A stretch of 64,000 nucleotides of DNA from positions 1 through 64,000 of the forward strand of contig DF241491.1 of the NCBI GenBank assembly GCA_000507305.1, in the 5' to 3' direction. Source of the stretch: Breviolum minutum Mf 1.05b.01. Taxonomy: Eukaryota > Sar > Dinophyceae > Suessiales > Symbiodiniaceae. Positions 62,284 through 64,000 of the stretch are shown here, piece by piece. The number at the start of each line of letters is the position of its first letter. The stretch's first letter is position 1. The translations under genes were made by a program, and so were the position numbers. Below the pieces are notes generated by a model. It saw only the letters and a program-made list of their open reading frames with translations, did no database searches and was not told where the DNA came from.

Positions 62284-62448
62284 GTAGCTCTTTTCCTTGT
62301 GGGACACCTGTGACTTCATATATGAAATGAAAAGTCAAAGACCAAACAAAAACAACGGCAGGAAAGACAGTTTCCAGTGGAGTTGAGAATGGTTTCAAGT
62401 TGAAATGATGTCATTGATCTCCTTTTTTGTTGGGAGCACGGTTTGCAG

Positions 62449-62571
62449 CAGGACAGTTTCTTTGCACACAAAACAATTCAGCGTTTAGACCACAGGATCC
62501 CGAAAATGCATGGGGCCCATCACACCGTGCATGTGATGGACAGGCAGGAAGCTGTCAATGACACAGCCAAG
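62449..62571 (+). CDS. exon, 41 codons, phase 0 at both ends
   Basis: Acceptor CACGGTTTGCAG|CAG; frame QDSFFAHKTIQRLDHRIPKM then HGAHHTVHVMDRQEAVNDTA, K; donor ACAGCCAAG|GTGTTG. Exactly 41 codons, joining in phase with 61942-62283 and 62890-62958. Confidence 0.55.
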
Positions 62572-62811
62572 GTGTTGTTGGTCAATTCAGAGTTTCCTCA
62601 AAAAATGCTGCCAAATTGATAAGGTTTTTTGAAGGCCAGGAGAAATCAAGATTTTTTTGTTGAATCTGGAGAGAAACCAACTAATTACCAGAATTACCGG
62701 AAACAACTCTAGCAATGACATGCACCAAAAAGAGTTTTCTAAAACAGGGGTCATTGAATTATCCATTTGGGGAAGATCAAACAAGCAGCAAATGTATGGT
62801 GATGTTTTTCG

Positions 62812-62865
62812 GGATTTCCCTTCTAAACAGTGCATTGTTTGGGTTGGTGACATATGGTTTTCCCC
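62812..62865. repeat. dispersed element, family I
   Basis: GGGATTTCCCTTCTAAACAG then TGCATTGTTTGGGTTGGTGA, as at 42406, 48429 and 53180. Confidence 0.5.
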
Positions 62866-62889
62866 TTTGTCAAATCGGGGCCCCGCCAG

Positions 62890-62958
62890 GAACCAGTGCT
62901 TGCCCTCTATGATGAAGAATCTGGAATGCAGGTCCACGAAGTTGGGGATTTTTCACAG
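62890..62958 (+). CDS. exon, 23 codons, phase 0 at both ends
   Basis: Acceptor CCCCGCCAG|GAACCA; frame EPVLALYDEESGMQVHEVGD then FSQ; donor TTTTCACAG|GTAAAA. It is followed in phase by the exon at 63091. Confidence 0.55.
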
Positions 62959-63090
62959 GTAAAAAACAGGTCGACCAAAACTGGGATGTTTGGGGGATGT
63001 TTTTTTGGATGATGAAAAAAATCCTGAAGAACATCACATCTCAGGAATCTCAGTCTAGTGGTTTTCTTGATTTTTTCTCAAAAATTCCAG

Positions 63091-63165
63091 GTGAAAACAT
63101 CGTACGAGAACTTTCAGAATGCCCGGCGCAAGTACCCAAACAAGCCCTTCTTGGGGCACAGGCCG
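63091..63165 (+). CDS. exon resembling the N-terminal part of a long-chain acyl-CoA synthetase
   Basis: Acceptor AAAATTCCAG|GTG; 25 codons, VKTSYENFQNARRKYPNKPF then LGHRP; donor CAGGCCG|GTGTCA. The pattern T-x-Y-x-x-F-x-x-x-x-x-x-x-P-x-x-x-x-L-G-x-R is what the N-terminal region of long-chain-fatty-acid CoA ligases (AMP-forming) looks like just before the adenylation core. The catalytic motifs would lie beyond the window, so this is a resemblance only. The family activates fatty acids with ATP and CoA. Confidence 0.45.
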
Positions 63166-63540
63166 GTGTCAATACTTGGTCTTCGTTCTGTTTTGTTTGA
63201 TCTAGAGGGGGTGGCAATGGAATTGAAAACAAAAATAGAAGAGGATTGATTTCATTCCTTGCACATATTTGTTTAAAAGGATGCTGTACATTTTCATCCT
63301 TTCGTTTGCGCAATGGCTCATATTTGGTAAGGGCAGATGTGGATCCAATCATCAAACGAGAAATCAAATCCATTTGTTTATTGAGTCTATCTCTAAGCAG
63401 TTCGTTTGCAAACAAGCAAAAGAAACTATTTTGAATGTTATCTAAAGGAAAATATGATATTGTGAAAAACACTAATTGTTACATCTACTAAAATTCATTT
63501 ATTTCAATCAGTGGTTACCTTGGCAGTGACCAGTTCACCC

Positions 63541-63635
63541 TGGTTTATTTGCTGTACATATGAGATATATATTACCCAGTTATGTAGGGATTTTAACAAG
63601 CCGTTTTTAAGAATCCCTATGAACCTAACAGGATG
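63541..63635. repeat. dispersed element, family H
   Basis: TTTATTTGCTGTACATATGA, ACCCAGTTATGTAGGGATTT and AAGAATCCCTATGAACC, as at 52226-52315. Confidence 0.65.
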
Positions 63636-63665
63636 AAATGTCAGCCCAACGGCTTGAACCTTGAT

Positions 63666-63745
63666 CCCCCCAAGTCGACCCATTTGCAGACCTATTGCAG
63701 CAGATGGATCCGCTGGACCTTACGTTGGGAGCTGAGGATGTAAGA
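63666..63745 (+). CDS. exon candidate near window end
   Basis: Frame QVDPFADLLQQMDPLDLTLG then AEDVRLIGGLTLP is protein-like. A possible GA donor (GCTGAG|GATGTA) or a later end. It may belong to the same gene as 63091, but phase was not established. Confidence 0.35.
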
Positions 63746-63749
63746 CTAA

Positions 63750-64000
63750 TTGGCGGCTTGACATTACCCCAAAAAAAAATGATGAACATACGTCTCCAAA
63801 AAAGGGACCATTTCAAAAAGATTTTTTTTAATCTTCCAAGCATGGATTTTGAGGGGATGTGTTAGTCTTGCGGGGAGTAAGAATGTTAATCATGAGACGT
63901 CTTTTTTTGATTATTTTCAGGGGAATCCAAAGTCATAGGCCAAGCTTGGATAACTCCAGTGGAGTCTTGAATGGACCTTTGTTGTTTTTGGAATGATTTA
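63750..64000. other. no gene recognised
   Basis: AT-rich window end without a further convincing exon. Confidence 0.35.

Noticed and set aside
61820-62398. 192-codon minus-strand frame
   Set aside because: Longest minus frame there, but no motif and no splice borders, and it lies over plus-strand exons with matching phases.
1-64000. CRISPR arrays, tRNA or rRNA genes, bacterial promoters or ribosome binding sites
   Set aside because: Repeats present are direct tandem or inverted-end elements without regular spacers, no cloverleaf or rRNA core was recognised, and the window is eukaryotic nuclear DNA.

Overview
The window reads as nuclear DNA of a dinoflagellate, most likely a member of the Symbiodiniaceae. 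The evidence is: short GC-richer exons scattered in AT-rich non-coding DNA; acceptors of the form AG|G; introns that can start with GC or GA as well as GT; single leucine-rich-repeat exons amplified in tandem; and a tyrosine-recombinase retroelement that carries a C5-cytosine DNA methyltransferase. I see no bacterial operons, tRNA, rRNA or CRISPR array. There is one 83-base assembly gap (24672-24754).

Layout. 1-1054: low complexity and one GC-rich exon-like block. 1055-10803: a tandem array in which an 84-nt exon encoding exactly one 28-residue leucine-rich repeat recurs six times together with its long introns; one copy is broken. 10804-11838: flank with an old dispersed repeat. 11839-19006: a decayed DIRS-like (YR) retroelement, in order gag-like region with zinc knuckle, reverse transcriptase, first part of RNase H, C5 DNA methyltransferase, rest of RNase H, tyrosine recombinase. 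Catalytic residues of RT (variant), methyltransferase and most of the recombinase are still readable, but stops and frameshifts break the frames. It is bracketed by (AAT)n tracts and by about 70% identical direct repeats.

19.4-27.6 kb holds scattered coding-looking exons, including one exon duplicated 2.26 kb apart with only in-frame indels. 28.0-32.7 kb is a higher-order tandem repeat array with eleven copies of a roughly 110-150 bp core. 33-58.2 kb looks like one or more very intron-rich plus-strand genes made of exons of 60-250 nt, of unknown function, with a retropepsin-like aspartyl protease exon on the minus strand (53.3-53.8 kb). 58.3-61.9 kb is a second intron-rich plus-strand gene candidate with a WW-like exon. 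61.9 kb to the window end starts a third, whose phase-compatible exons lead into a segment resembling the N-terminal part of a long-chain acyl-CoA synthetase.

Between these exons lie at least nine families of 60-170 bp elements with terminal inverted repeats (MITE- or introner-like). The exon models come from reading frames, splice-like borders and protein-like composition only. They need transcript support, and linkage of exons into genes is inference.
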